A DNA stretch of 16,138 nucleotides from an uncultured Bacteroidaceae bacterium (GTDB lineage: Bacteria > Bacteroidota > Bacteroidia > Bacteroidales > Bacteroidaceae): positions 1-16,138 of the forward strand of contig CAJGCJ010000030.1 in the NCBI GenBank assembly GCA_904501775.1, read 5' to 3'. Below are positions 1 to 7,649 of this stretch, piece by piece (the first letter of the stretch is position 1; each line of letters opens with the position of its first letter). Made by a program: the position numbers and the translations under genes. The notes beneath the pieces were generated by a model that worked only from the letters and a program-made list of their open reading frames with translations, did not search any database and had not been told where the DNA came from.

Positions 1-186
1 AACTATGAGAAAGATATTGAGGATGCTTTTGCCGCAGGTGACATAAAAGGACGCAACACCAGTATACAGCGCATGCGCACTGATTTCGGTGACGGAATGC
101 CCAAGGGGGTGTCGAGCGTAGCTCCCGAGATTACGCCTAAGCCACGCCGCAGAAACACACTCATAGAGTCGGCGCTCGAGGCCTGA
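1..186 (+). CDS. 3' end of an unidentified phage gene (partial)
   Basis: An open frame enters from the left edge and stops with TGA at 184-186, giving the last 61 residues of a protein. The visible part is hydrophilic, with a basic stretch (PKPRRR) near the end and the C-terminus ESALEA. I do not recognise it. Its place immediately before the capsid gene would fit a scaffold, head protease or another head-assembly protein, but that is inference from position only. It reads in the same direction as the following genes and ends 40 nt before the next start, so it belongs to the same late transcript. Confidence 0.7.
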   Translation, partial: NYEKDIEDAFAAGDIKGRNTSIQRMRTDFGDGMPKGVSSVAPEITPKPRRRNTLIESALEA

Positions 187-226
187 AACCATAAACAACA
201 TTATAAACCTTTAAAAAATTATTTTA
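187..226 (+). promoter_or_regulatory. A/T-rich translation-initiation leader of the capsid gene
   Basis: These 40 nt before the capsid start are about 85% A/T (6 G/C bases) and contain no GGAGG-type Shine-Dalgarno sequence. Bacteroidota mRNAs generally depend on unstructured, A-rich start regions rather than Shine-Dalgarno pairing, so this is read as a strong initiation region for a product needed in many copies. Confidence 0.45.
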
Positions 227-1852
227 ATGAAAAAGACTTTTGAATTTCTGAAGAAGAATCATTCCCTTCTTCTTGTGATGGCAATGGGCATCGCTGCCTA
301 TCTGTTGACCGATGAGGCCGGTTGCCTGATGATGGCAACTGTAGGTGTTGTCCCTTCGGGAACACCTCGTGCTTCGCGCGGAATTGCCGGCCTTGCTACT
401 CAGGGCAACGGAAACGCTACCACAGTTTCCAACATTTCGGAGATGAGTGACATCATCGAGGCCGAGATTGACGAGAAAATCATTGAGGTGGCAAGTGACG
501 AGAGTATTATCGACACCGTAAAACGACGTGTCAAACGACGTGTGAACGTAACCTCGTTCGAGGTCGACCACTATATGATTGACGAGAAACGCTCCAAAGC
601 CTACACGAATGCTACCTATACGGGCATTAAGGCAACGCGTGCCGAGATTCCTTTCTCTACAACCGGCGACCGTAAGATTTTTCAGGAGTACTACACCGCA
701 ATATGCAAGGGTGTGAACGGTTACGACCCAACAGGACAGATTGAGCTGCCCGGTGTCGACCTTATGCTCTTCTTTGTAGGCAAGAACGATACTACCGAGG
801 CACCTATCGCTATGGCTGTCAACGGTCCTAAAGTGAACTCTACCGATGAGTACTGTGTCGTTCCCACAATTCCTGCCGGAACAGAGGTAATCCTGCTCTC
901 ATCAGCAGCATACGAGACACAGAAATTTATATCTCCCAGCACCGTCGTGCCTGTCCCCGAGCGTGTATATCTGCAGAAACAGTTGTGCAACAGCATCGTG
1001 AGCGACTATTTCAAGGCACAGAAAAAGAAAATAAAGTTCAGCGAGGCCCAGATTGCCGAAGCTATCCTGCGTCAGTTCCGTCTCGAGAGTTGCCGCACAG
1101 CATGGGTCGGACAGCCCGGTAAGTTCAAGGTACAGGCCATGGACCCCTCGATGGGCTACCAGTGGGATTACTTCAGCAAGGGATTGCGTTGGCAGTTCAA
1201 ACGTCAGTACGACCTCTCGTCGACAATCACTTTTGCCGATCTCATTAACCTCTCAATGGTGAAATTCACAGGCTTTAATTGCTCGCGTAAGGCTGTGTGG
1301 TTCTTGGGTAAGCAACTGCTCAACGATATTCAGAAGATTGACCTCACGCTGCACAAGAATATCACTGTGAAAGATGACGAGGTGTGGGGCGTAGCATGTA
1401 CACGCATACATACCGTATTCGGTGACATTGCACTTGTACACGATCCAACACTTGATGCTCTCGGTTACTCTCATTGTGGCGGTCTTATTGACGAGAACGG
1501 TCTTGTACGCTACTGCATGAAACACGAGAACATGGAGAGTGAGCGTGTCGAGGGCGAAGAGGCTAAGCGTGAGGTTGTGATGACTATCGACTGCCTCTGC
1601 CTTAAAGGATACAGCCACATTTGGGTGAACGGTGCTGCAGCCAAGAGCGATATTCCCGGTGCAGCAAAGGTGGTGAGTGCATCAAGCCTTCCTGCATCGC
1701 CCAACACCAATGATGTTGTGGTGCTTACAGCCGATGTGAAACACACAGTCAATGGCGAGCAAAGGGTATGGTTTACTGCCGGAACAGTTGTTACATACAA
1801 CGGCTCGACATGGATTGAATATACGGGTGAGATAATGGCTCCCGTAGAGTAA
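227..1852 (+). CDS. Probable phage major capsid protein
   Basis: This 541-residue protein is the likely major capsid protein, building the head shell. The evidence is its size, its position just before head-tail adaptor genes, and a C-terminal half that resembles the SU10-like/DUF5309 capsid style: a segment near 330-365 (TGFNCSRKAVWFLGKQLLND), a strand-rich stretch near 395-435 (FGDIALVHDP, then a conserved-looking GLVRYCMKHE), and MTIDCLCLKGYSHIWVNG near 460. Two parts are odd. Residues 13-27 are strongly hydrophobic, almost a membrane segment, which is unusual at a capsid N-terminus. The last ~65 residues look like an added small beta domain ending TVVTYNGSTWIEY, similar in style to carbohydrate-binding modules. 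The start at 227 follows an A/T-rich leader. The family call is by recognition, not by a search; an alternative is another abundant head protein. Confidence 0.68.
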   Translation: MKKTFEFLKKNHSLLLVMAMGIAAYLLTDEAGCLMMATVGVVPSGTPRASRGIAGLATQGNGNATTVSNISEMSDIIEAEIDEKIIEVASDESIIDTVKRRVKRRVNVTSFEVDHYMIDEKRSKAYTNATYTGIKATRAEIPFSTTGDRKIFQEYYTAICKGVNGYDPTGQIELPGVDLMLFFVGKNDTTEAPIAMAVNGPKVNSTDEYCVVPTIPAGTEVILLSSAAYETQKFISPSTVVPVPERVYLQKQLCNSIVSDYFKAQKKKIKFSEAQIAEAILRQFRLESCRTAWVGQPGKFKVQAMDPSMGYQWDYFSKGLRWQFKRQYDLSSTITFADLINLSMVKFTGFNCSRKAVWFLGKQLLNDIQKIDLTLHKNITVKDDEVWGVACTRIHTVFGDIALVHDPTLDALGYSHCGGLIDENGLVRYCMKHENMESERVEGEEAKREVVMTIDCLCLKGYSHIWVNGAAAKSDIPGAAKVVSASSLPASPNTNDVVVLTADVKHTVNGEQRVWFTAGTVVTYNGSTWIEYTGEIMAPVE

Positions 1853-1860
1853 TAACCGTT

Positions 1861-1882
1861 TGGGGAGGGATATCCCTCCCCA
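1861..1882. other. 22-bp perfect palindrome after the capsid gene
   Basis: Nine nt after the capsid stop codon lies a perfect inverted repeat, with arms TGGGGAGGG and CCCTCCCCA around a central ATAT. In RNA it would form a 9-bp, GC-rich stem with a 4-nt loop. It is not followed by a U-tract on either strand, so it is not a standard intrinsic terminator. A 3' mRNA-stabilising or processing hairpin, or a partial attenuator that keeps capsid mRNA in excess, is the most likely role (inference). Confidence 0.75.
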
Positions 1883-1901
1883 CTTAAAATAACAGGACAT
1901 A

Positions 1902-2327
1902 ATGAAAAAGAGAATAACATACGAAATTCGTGGACAAATTGAGAGAAACTGCTTTTTCCGCATAGGAACAGCGATGGTTAGAGTGGAGTTCTCGGGTGGA
2001 GCGGTGAACTCGGCAGGAATTGTGCCTGCGCAATACACAACCGACAACCCTCTTTATCAGAGTGCGATAGAGAACAGCTCCGATTTTCGCAACGGTGTCA
2101 TAAAACGTGGCAATGTGCAGGAGATATGCGATTCTGTGGAGTGTGAAACAGTGCCCGAGGAAGAGGCTGTCGACGAGAACTCTTTCCCCGATGTTACAAA
2201 CACGCAGCAGGCACGCGCAGTTCTTATGGCCGGGCCTTATAAAATACCATTGTCCGAGTTGCAGAACAAACACTGTGTCCGTGTCAAGGCTCAGGAACTC
2301 GGAGTTAAATTCCCCAATTGGCTATGA
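1902..2327 (+). CDS. Small phage head-region protein with HeH/LEM-like C-terminus
   Basis: This 141-residue protein lies between the capsid and adaptor genes. Residues 1-70 form a probable beta-rich part (YEIRGQIERNCFFRIG, then VRVEFSGGAV). Residues 78-95 are acidic linker (ECETVPEEEAVDEN). Residues 97-141 (VTNTQQARAVLMAG through VKFPNW) look like a short helix-extended-loop-helix of HeH/LEM type, as seen at the ends of small head or tail proteins in Bacteroidota phages. The function is unknown; a minor head or connector component is inferred from position. It starts at ATG 1902 with an AGGA a few nt upstream, and its TGA overlaps the ATG of the next gene (ATGA), which suggests coupled translation. 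Confidence 0.65.
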   Translation: MKKRITYEIRGQIERNCFFRIGTAMVRVEFSGGAVNSAGIVPAQYTTDNPLYQSAIENSSDFRNGVIKRGNVQEICDSVECETVPEEEAVDENSFPDVTNTQQARAVLMAGPYKIPLSELQNKHCVRVKAQELGVKFPNWL

Positions 2328-2980
2328 TTACGGCTGAGGCGTTGCAGGGCAAGGTTCTGCAACTGATAAACGAGATGGATGACGACTCCGATGTAACCCT
2401 GCTTACACGCGACTCCCGACAGCTACTTCGTCATATCGATGCTCTGATGCCGCAGGCTGTGCTCTTTGTGCAAAAAAACAAGGGAGGTGGCATGCTGAAC
2501 CCCAAGTCCTATGTGCCCGGATTGGATAAGATGACATACAATGGCGATGGTACAGGCTCCATTGTGTTGCCTGACGATTTTGTAGCGCTCATAGCATTGC
2601 GCTTCGATAAGTGGAAACGCGATTGTACTATAATCTACGATTCCGATTCATATATGGCGCAATTGCAGTCCAATCCCTACACCCGAAGCGGATGCAGCAG
2701 GCCTGTCTGCACAAGGGATGTCTCAAAAGAGGGGGCTCCGGCCCTCTGTTTCTGGGCATCGCAGTCCGATAGCCTCCCTGTGCTGCGCAAGTTCATATAT
2801 GAGGCTTCTTATCTCCCATCCGAGGGGTTATCGGGCAACGATGCGACTTTGCATAACGCCGTAGCCTGTCAGTGTGCAGGCCTTCTTATGACGGTGTTTG
2901 AGCGTCGCGACAGTGCTGCCTCGTTTTTTGCATTGGCTGCCTCGTGTCTGAACAATGTTGAACAAAGTAAAGAAAAATAG
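2324..2980 (+). CDS. Phage head-tail adaptor (connector) protein
   Basis: This 218-residue protein probably forms the ring that sits under the portal and joins head to tail. The pattern is typical of gp6/T7 gp11-like adaptors: an N-terminal helical part (1-50), an LPDDFVALIALRFDKWKR motif at 82-99, a strand-rich middle, and a C-terminal helical segment (176-210) with HNAVACQCAGLLMTVFERRD followed by a second helix. I place the start at ATG 2324, which overlaps the previous stop as ATGA. An in-frame TTG at 2318 would add two residues but is less likely. The adaptor class supports a tailed phage; together with the large nozzle-like gene downstream, it suggests a short-tailed (podovirus-like) virion. 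Confidence 0.62.
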   Translation: MITAEALQGKVLQLINEMDDDSDVTLLTRDSRQLLRHIDALMPQAVLFVQKNKGGGMLNPKSYVPGLDKMTYNGDGTGSIVLPDDFVALIALRFDKWKRDCTIIYDSDSYMAQLQSNPYTRSGCSRPVCTRDVSKEGAPALCFWASQSDSLPVLRKFIYEASYLPSEGLSGNDATLHNAVACQCAGLLMTVFERRDSAASFFALAASCLNNVEQSKEK

Positions 2981-2984
2981 AATT

Positions 2985-3266
2985 ATGGCGGTAATTAATT
3001 TGAATATCATCAAAAGTGGTGTCATGTGGGAGACGCAGCCTCTCTGTTGCAGTGGTGGCGATGTCAGGATCCGTGTCCACAAGAACGGTCCATACCCTGT
3101 GAATGTAATGGTGAGTATAGATGGGAACGAGGAGTATCTGCATCACGACGATTTTGGATTCGATGAACCGAAGTGCGAGGTCACTCTCGAGGGCACAATG
3201 CCCGGTCAGTTCGTTAAATTCACTTCGCGTTGCGAACTGCAGTTGGTCAAATGTATAATTCTTTGA
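2985..3266 (+). CDS. Small beta-rich phage protein, function unknown
   Basis: This 93-residue protein begins MAVINLNIIKSG and looks all-beta, with alternating hydrophobic and polar residues, a central GGDVRIRVHKNGPYPVNVMV stretch and a C-terminus ending in CIIL. I do not recognise a family. An in-frame ATG at 2955 lies inside the adaptor gene; the ATG at 2985, four nt after the adaptor stop, gives a cleaner N-terminus and is preferred. Its place between adaptor and lysis genes suggests a small structural protein such as a stopper or decoration protein, but this is position-based inference. It holds several cysteines, which would stay reduced in the cytoplasm. Confidence 0.55.
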   Translation: MAVINLNIIKSGVMWETQPLCCSGGDVRIRVHKNGPYPVNVMVSIDGNEEYLHHDDFGFDEPKCEVTLEGTMPGQFVKFTSRCELQLVKCIIL

Positions 3267-3270
3267 TGCT

Positions 3271-3741
3271 ATGGACACAATAAGACTTATGGTGACAACC
3301 TTCTGTGCCAATATTGCAGCCCTGTTGTTCCCCATAAAGAACGAGATTCTCGGGTTAGTGATACTCTTTGCTGTCAATTTTATTTTTGGCCTGCTTGCCG
3401 ACCTGAGCAACCATCGTGAATGGAGTTTTAGAAAGGCTTTCTGTTTCTTTCGCGATGCGGCAGTCTTTTTTATCGTCGTGGCATCGGTCTATCTGTTGGG
3501 CTATTTCAAGGAAGAGCAGGATGCTGTTGTGCAGTGTGTCTCGTTCCTCACCTATGTGGCGATATATTTCTACGGAACAAATATCCTGCGCAATGCACGC
3601 ATGGTGACGCAAGAGGGCGGTACACTCTTCCGCATACTCGATTTCCTCTACTATATCCTCAGCATGCGTGTCGTGCAGCGTAATAATTGTTTGAATAACT
3701 ATTTCGATTGGTATGACAAGGAGCGTAAGAACTGTATTTAG
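3271..3741 (+). CDS. Putative phage holin
   Basis: This 156-residue membrane protein has three or four predicted helices: roughly 24-43 (GLVILFAVNFIFGLLADL), 62-78 (AAVFFIVVASVYLLGYF), 87-104, and possibly a short one at 7-20. A basic segment (NHREWSFRKAF) separates the first two strong helices, and the C-terminus is polar. This is the layout of the phage_holin_4-type proteins, which open the inner membrane at lysis. The next gene overlaps it and has spanin topology, which strengthens the lysis assignment. It starts four nt after the previous stop. The family was not confirmed by a search; another small phage membrane protein remains possible. Confidence 0.6.
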   Translation: MDTIRLMVTTFCANIAALLFPIKNEILGLVILFAVNFIFGLLADLSNHREWSFRKAFCFFRDAAVFFIVVASVYLLGYFKEEQDAVVQCVSFLTYVAIYFYGTNILRNARMVTQEGGTLFRILDFLYYILSMRVVQRNNCLNNYFDWYDKERKNCI

Positions 3742-4123
3742 TTTGCTGCTGCTATTGGTGCTCTCTGTCTCGTGTGTGTCGCAGCGTAACAACGAACACG
3801 CGAGACAGACTGCCGAGCAACGTATAGTGCGGCATCGTTGCGACAGCATATTCATCAAGGACAGCATTTTTGTGAAAGAGCGTGCCGATACGGTCTTCAT
3901 TACACGCACCCACACTCTCTTCCGCGAGCGTCTGCGCACCGACACGCTTTTTCGTGTCGATACGATAATCAGCATTAAAGAGGTTGTAAAAGAGGTTTCA
4001 AAGGGCAACAGCTTCATGTACCGCATTCTTGTGATAGTGATGTCCATAATAATCTTTTATCTGTGCCGAAGAAAACTCTTTTCAATAACCGACAGAATAT
4101 TTAACCATGACAACCATGTATAA
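3713..4123 (+). CDS. Putative unimolecular spanin (outer-membrane lipoprotein with C-terminal membrane helix)
   Basis: This 136-residue protein has a lipoprotein signal (hydrophobic 9-20, then LSVSC with the acceptor Cys at 21), a periplasmic stretch of about 75 residues, and a C-terminal membrane helix at about 102-118 (FMYRILVIVMSIIIFYLC) followed by basic residues. That is the u-spanin architecture known from phage T1 gp11: one protein tethered to both the outer and inner membrane, which fuses them at the last step of lysis. The periplasmic part has a repeating alternating pattern (DSIFIKDSIFVKERADTVF, then RTDTLFRVDTI), which predicts beta strands, as in u-spanins. It overlaps the holin gene by 29 nt and the next gene by 17 nt. 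The lipobox has Ser rather than Leu at -3, so lipidation is probable but not certain. Some Bacteroidota proteins of unknown function share this DSIxV repeat style. Confidence 0.58.
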   Translation: MTRSVRTVFSLLLLLVLSVSCVSQRNNEHARQTAEQRIVRHRCDSIFIKDSIFVKERADTVFITRTHTLFRERLRTDTLFRVDTIISIKEVVKEVSKGNSFMYRILVIVMSIIIFYLCRRKLFSITDRIFNHDNHV

Positions 4124-6998
4124 GAGTTTCTCCTTTAAAGGAATTGTACACAAGGCCGATAATCTTTTTACGCAGGAGGGAGATTGTCTTGATATCCTAA
4201 ACCTGCGCATCAAAGATGGCTCGTTGCAGCCTATGCCCAAGCCCAAAAGCGTGGCAACATTGCCATATACATATAAATCGGTCTATTGGCACAGTATGGC
4301 AAAGCGTTATTTGTGCGTAACCGAAAAAGAGGGCAGGGTGCACATATACGACGAAAACTTTAAGTCGGTAGATGCCGATTCGCTGCAGGTGACAGAATGT
4401 GCTACCGGTGTGAACAGAATAGAATTTACAGGTAACATCGTTTGTTTCATTGCAGACACGGCAATCACATATGCCCTGTTCGACACCAACCGTTACAAAT
4501 GGTTGGACGAGCGTCCCAAGATACCGGAGTTTGCCATTACCACTGAGTCACAGGTTATGCGAGTCGTCACCGACGATAAATACTATATAGGTGTTGCTCC
4601 CGATGATACTGTGGCTTCATCCTATTGGAGTCATGCCTCTGTCGGGTATTACGACGAGTGTGTGGCCAAGCTCAACGAACAGGGCTGTTATGTTGACAGG
4701 GCGCTCTTTCGTTATGCCTTCAGGCTATACGATGGCAGTTACATCTGCTCTTCGCCGGTCTATTATGTCGAGGACAGGGGCTCTGTCGACGGGATGGGAA
4801 TAGATTCCCGTAACTTCTATTCCGAACCAAACAACCCGAGTGACGGATATTCCACCTACACCGTGAAGGTACAGGGCTTCAAGCCAACGTTCAAATTCGA
4901 TAAGCTCGACTTGGGACAATGGGAGAATGTTATTGTCTCAATCGACGTATTTGCATCCGGCTCCATTCCCGGACACAAAGTGGTGTCTAAGGGTGTGGTA
5001 AGCTCGTCGCACTCCAATGGGGTATATACAGTGAAGAGCGACGACTACGAGCGTTACGAATATAAGAAGAGTGGCGAGATTTTTGATGATGTGGCCAAGC
5101 AGGCTCTCTTCTACAAAGTGAAAGAGTATTCTATCTTTGGTGTACTGCAGGACGAGTGCAAGGATGTCTCTCCATCTTCGCTGGCGCTGTCGCAGTCGTT
5201 GGGCGACGATACAATAGCCCATTCGTCTGTTACAGCAGCCTATAGCTATCTCTTCAATGGAAGGCTTCATATAGCCAACTTGCGCGAGACGCTTTTTAAG
5301 GGGTATGCTGCCGACTGCTACTCCTTGCAGGGTGTAGAAGCGAAAGAGGTAAAAGCCGTTATGTACACCGAACTGAACACCACAAAAGGGCTCTCTGTGG
5401 TAAAGAAGGATTTTGGCGACAAATTCAAGGTGGGATATGATAACGGTAAATACTATATGACACCCTATCTTATGTACCCCGATATAAGGGCAACCCGAAT
5501 GCTCTTTGTGGTGACTGTTGACGGTGTAAGCTATAAGAACGAGTTCAAGCTTACACCACACTCAGCACTGAACTACGCCTGTTATCTCAACGACTCCACC
5601 CAAAGGGTGTCGGTAAATGTAACATGGCAGTTCGCCAACGCGAATACCAAAGTTATAAGGTATAATAGGGATAATCTGCTTGCCCTGTTCAATAATAAGA
5701 ACGGAGCATATACATTCGTCTACAATGCAAACGGATATTGGAATTGCAACGACGGTGGCTTCGACCTCAGCTACGAGGCAGGCAGCGTGGCTTTCAATTC
5801 GATGCTTAATGTACGCGGATATATTGCAGCCGGCGATACCATAACAGTGAATATCGCCAAGGCAGGTAATAATGATGAACTTGGCAATGTTGCCGGCATA
5901 GAGATAGGCGAGGGGTGGGATGTTGTAAGCGACTCTTATTACCTCGACGAGAAGAATGTGTGCGATGTGCGCGAGAATGTGATGAAGGTGTCCGAGGTCG
6001 ACAACCCGTTCTTCTTCCCTTCAAAGCAGACCTATACACCATCGTCCGAGAGTATCATCGCCATGTGTAGCAACACAGTGGCGCTGTCACAAGGACAGTT
6101 CGGACAACACCCCCTATATATCTTCTGTTCCGATGGTGTGTGGGTGATGTCCACCGATTCTTCGGGCTCATTTGCCTATACCACATGTTATCCCCTTATG
6201 CGCGAGGTGTGCAATAATCCTTCCTCGGTGACAGGGATAGACTCGGGTGTGGTGTTCTCTACCGACAAGGGGCTGTTGCTTATCTCAGGCGGTAAGGTCA
6301 CATCTCTTTCGGCAGCCATTGACAGGGTAGATGACAACAGCCACTCCTTGCAGTGTTGTGAGCCGTTGCAGCGTGTGGCATCTGTTGTGTCGCTGCAGCA
6401 GAACTATATGAACGGACAGGCCGGGTTTGTGAGATATCTGCAGAATGCGGTAGTTGGATTCCTCTACTCCGAGCGCGAACTGATAGTCTCAAACCATGAG
6501 TATGGTTATTCTTTCGTGCTGTCGCTCGATAGTGGAGGGTGGGGCAGAGTGAATAGTTGCTACAAATCATTTGTCAACAGCTATCCTTCGCTGATGGCAA
6601 CAATACATGCCAATGATAAAACCACCGTTGCGCAATGGGACGGTGACGATTCGGGCAGCAACTGTTTTATGCTCGTAACACGACCCATGCTTTGGGGTAC
6701 CAAGCTGCATAAAAGAATAATGCAGATGATGTTGCATGCTTCGGTGAAGGTTGGCAATCTCCTTGGGATATTCAAAGGGGTGGCATGCTATCTCTTGTGC
6801 AGCAACGATGGCACTAACTTCAAAATAATATCAGGCAGCGAAAGGCGGACCGATTTCTGTGATATGTCGTTCCCCTATGTACCTACGCAGTCCTATCGCT
6901 ATTATATGGTTGCCATTGTGGGCAATGCGTCGTGCAGCAGCCGTATAACGGCAATAGAGGTAGATGTCAATACAGCATGGAGCAATAAACTTAAATAA
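4107..6998 (+). CDS. Large phage tail nozzle / DNA-stabilisation-like beta-propeller protein
   Basis: This 963-residue protein is the largest in the window. Its N-terminus (FKGIVHKADNLFTQEGDCLD, then NLRIKDG) resembles the start of P22 gp10-like and T7 gp12-like tail-tube proteins. A strand-rich region near 660-740 (PLYIFCSDGVWVMSTDSSG, later VVFSTDKGLLLISGGKV) has the blade-like repeats of a propeller domain in such proteins. The last ~100 residues look beta-rich (SRITAIEVDVNTAW). The likely role is to close the head and form the tail nozzle of a short-tailed particle. ATG 4107 overlaps the spanin gene; a second ATG at 4116 would shorten the protein by three residues. No transmembrane segment or enzymatic motif is evident. 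The family call is by eye; a tail-fibre or receptor-binding role is an alternative. Confidence 0.6.
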   Translation: MTTMYKSFSFKGIVHKADNLFTQEGDCLDILNLRIKDGSLQPMPKPKSVATLPYTYKSVYWHSMAKRYLCVTEKEGRVHIYDENFKSVDADSLQVTECATGVNRIEFTGNIVCFIADTAITYALFDTNRYKWLDERPKIPEFAITTESQVMRVVTDDKYYIGVAPDDTVASSYWSHASVGYYDECVAKLNEQGCYVDRALFRYAFRLYDGSYICSSPVYYVEDRGSVDGMGIDSRNFYSEPNNPSDGYSTYTVKVQGFKPTFKFDKLDLGQWENVIVSIDVFASGSIPGHKVVSKGVVSSSHSNGVYTVKSDDYERYEYKKSGEIFDDVAKQALFYKVKEYSIFGVLQDECKDVSPSSLALSQSLGDDTIAHSSVTAAYSYLFNGRLHIANLRETLFKGYAADCYSLQGVEAKEVKAVMYTELNTTKGLSVVKKDFGDKFKVGYDNGKYYMTPYLMYPDIRATRMLFVVTVDGVSYKNEFKLTPHSALNYACYLNDSTQRVSVNVTWQFANANTKVIRYNRDNLLALFNNKNGAYTFVYNANGYWNCNDGGFDLSYEAGSVAFNSMLNVRGYIAAGDTITVNIAKAGNNDELGNVAGIEIGEGWDVVSDSYYLDEKNVCDVRENVMKVSEVDNPFFFPSKQTYTPSSESIIAMCSNTVALSQGQFGQHPLYIFCSDGVWVMSTDSSGSFAYTTCYPLMREVCNNPSSVTGIDSGVVFSTDKGLLLISGGKVTSLSAAIDRVDDNSHSLQCCEPLQRVASVVSLQQNYMNGQAGFVRYLQNAVVGFLYSERELIVSNHEYGYSFVLSLDSGGWGRVNSCYKSFVNSYPSLMATIHANDKTTVAQWDGDDSGSNCFMLVTRPMLWGTKLHKRIMQMMLHASVKVGNLLGIFKGVACYLLCSNDGTNFKIISGSERRTDFCDMSFPYVPTQSYRYYMVAIVGNASCSSRITAIEVDVNTAWSNKLK

Positions 6999-7013
6999 AT
7001 ATATTCTGTAACT

Positions 7014-7433
7014 ATGGAAAAAGAACTCATTATCAATAAAGAGAATGCAATAGATACATTGCACCGCATGTCGGCACATCTGGGCAGTAAACTTCAGGCG
7101 GCAGAGTTGTTCTCGTCGTGCGACGACGACAAGCAGCGCATCGAGCCTATGTGGGTTGCTGCAGTAACAGAGCTCTCGGGGCTGCTTATGCCATATTCGT
7201 CGCTTACGCTCTATGCCGACAAGGCTCTCTTCTCGTTGCATATGCCCGATAATTGGAAAGAGGAGCAGTTCGATAATCTTGTTAAGCATTGCGAGGTTTA
7301 TATCAGTAACGCACTGTTTGCCAATTGGCTCTCATATTTTAACCCCGAGAATGCTATCTTTTATAAAAACCTCAATCGCGAGGGTGCTGTGTCGATAGAG
7401 CATCTGTTGGCACTGCGTCGCAAACCGGTGTAG
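7014..7433 (+). CDS. Small protein of unknown function, last gene of the phage late operon
   Basis: This 139-residue, mostly helical and soluble protein starts MEKELIINKENAIDTLHRMS and ends LLALRRKPV. I recognise no family. It begins 15 nt after the large tail gene and is followed within about 20 nt by a strong terminator, so it is the last gene of the late transcript. Repeated aromatic positions (MWVAAV, NWLSYFNPENAIFYKNL) suggest a compact fold. A small tail component or tail chaperone is possible from position, but nothing in the sequence decides it. Confidence 0.6.
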   Translation: MEKELIINKENAIDTLHRMSAHLGSKLQAAELFSSCDDDKQRIEPMWVAAVTELSGLLMPYSSLTLYADKALFSLHMPDNWKEEQFDNLVKHCEVYISNALFANWLSYFNPENAIFYKNLNREGAVSIEHLLALRRKPV

Positions 7434-7451
7434 GGGTAACCGGTCACTGGT

Positions 7452-7486
7452 AAGTGCAATCCTGTTTTTTAGGGTTGCACTTTTTG
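7452..7486 (+). terminator. Intrinsic terminator of the phage late operon
   Basis: Arms at 7453-7463 (AGTGCAATCCT) and 7471-7481 (AGGGTTGCACT) pair over 11 positions with one G-U pair, extended by one A-T pair. The loop is 7 nt and U-rich, and the stem runs straight into a T tract (7481-7485). It lies about 20 nt after the last late gene and should stop + strand transcription before the minus-strand genes. Confidence 0.88.
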
Positions 7487-7547
7487 TTTATGTAGCGGTT
7501 TCTTTGCGCAGCAGCCGATATCTCCTCAACCCATTAACCCACCATTA

Positions 7548-7582
7548 TAAAAGCATTGCGGTGGATATGTACCCACCGCAAT
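7548..7582 (-). terminator. Likely terminator of the minus-strand gene pair
   Basis: A perfect 10-bp inverted repeat (7555-7564 ATTGCGGTGG, 7573-7582 CCACCGCAAT) has an 8-nt loop. Read on the minus strand, the stem is followed by GCTTTTATAA, a short T tract; on the + strand it is not. It lies 67 nt downstream of the 70-residue gene's stop. It therefore faces the late-operon terminator, and the 216-nt gap 7434-7649 holds two back-to-back transcription stops and nothing else I can identify. Confidence 0.65.
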
Positions 7583-7649
7583 CAAATAAAATCTGCTTCT
7601 GTCACGTTATCAGTCAAATAACACTTGACAAACAAAAGCCAAATCGATG

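Noticed and set aside
1253..1618. Minus-strand open frames within the capsid gene (also at 224-571, 721-996 and 1510-1920)
   Set aside because: They are antisense shadows of one long, well-formed + strand gene and show no family features.
1861..1882. Palindrome as an intrinsic terminator
   Set aside because: There is no T tract after the stem on either strand, and the downstream genes are closely packed on the same strand.
2955..2984. Upstream in-frame ATG for the 93-residue beta-rich protein
   Set aside because: It would add ten Lys/Asn-rich residues encoded within the adaptor gene; the start four nt after the adaptor stop is simpler.
3355..4047. A 230-residue minus-strand open frame across the holin and spanin genes
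   Set aside because: It is Arg/Ser/Thr-rich antisense sequence covering two overlapping genes with clear topology on the + strand.
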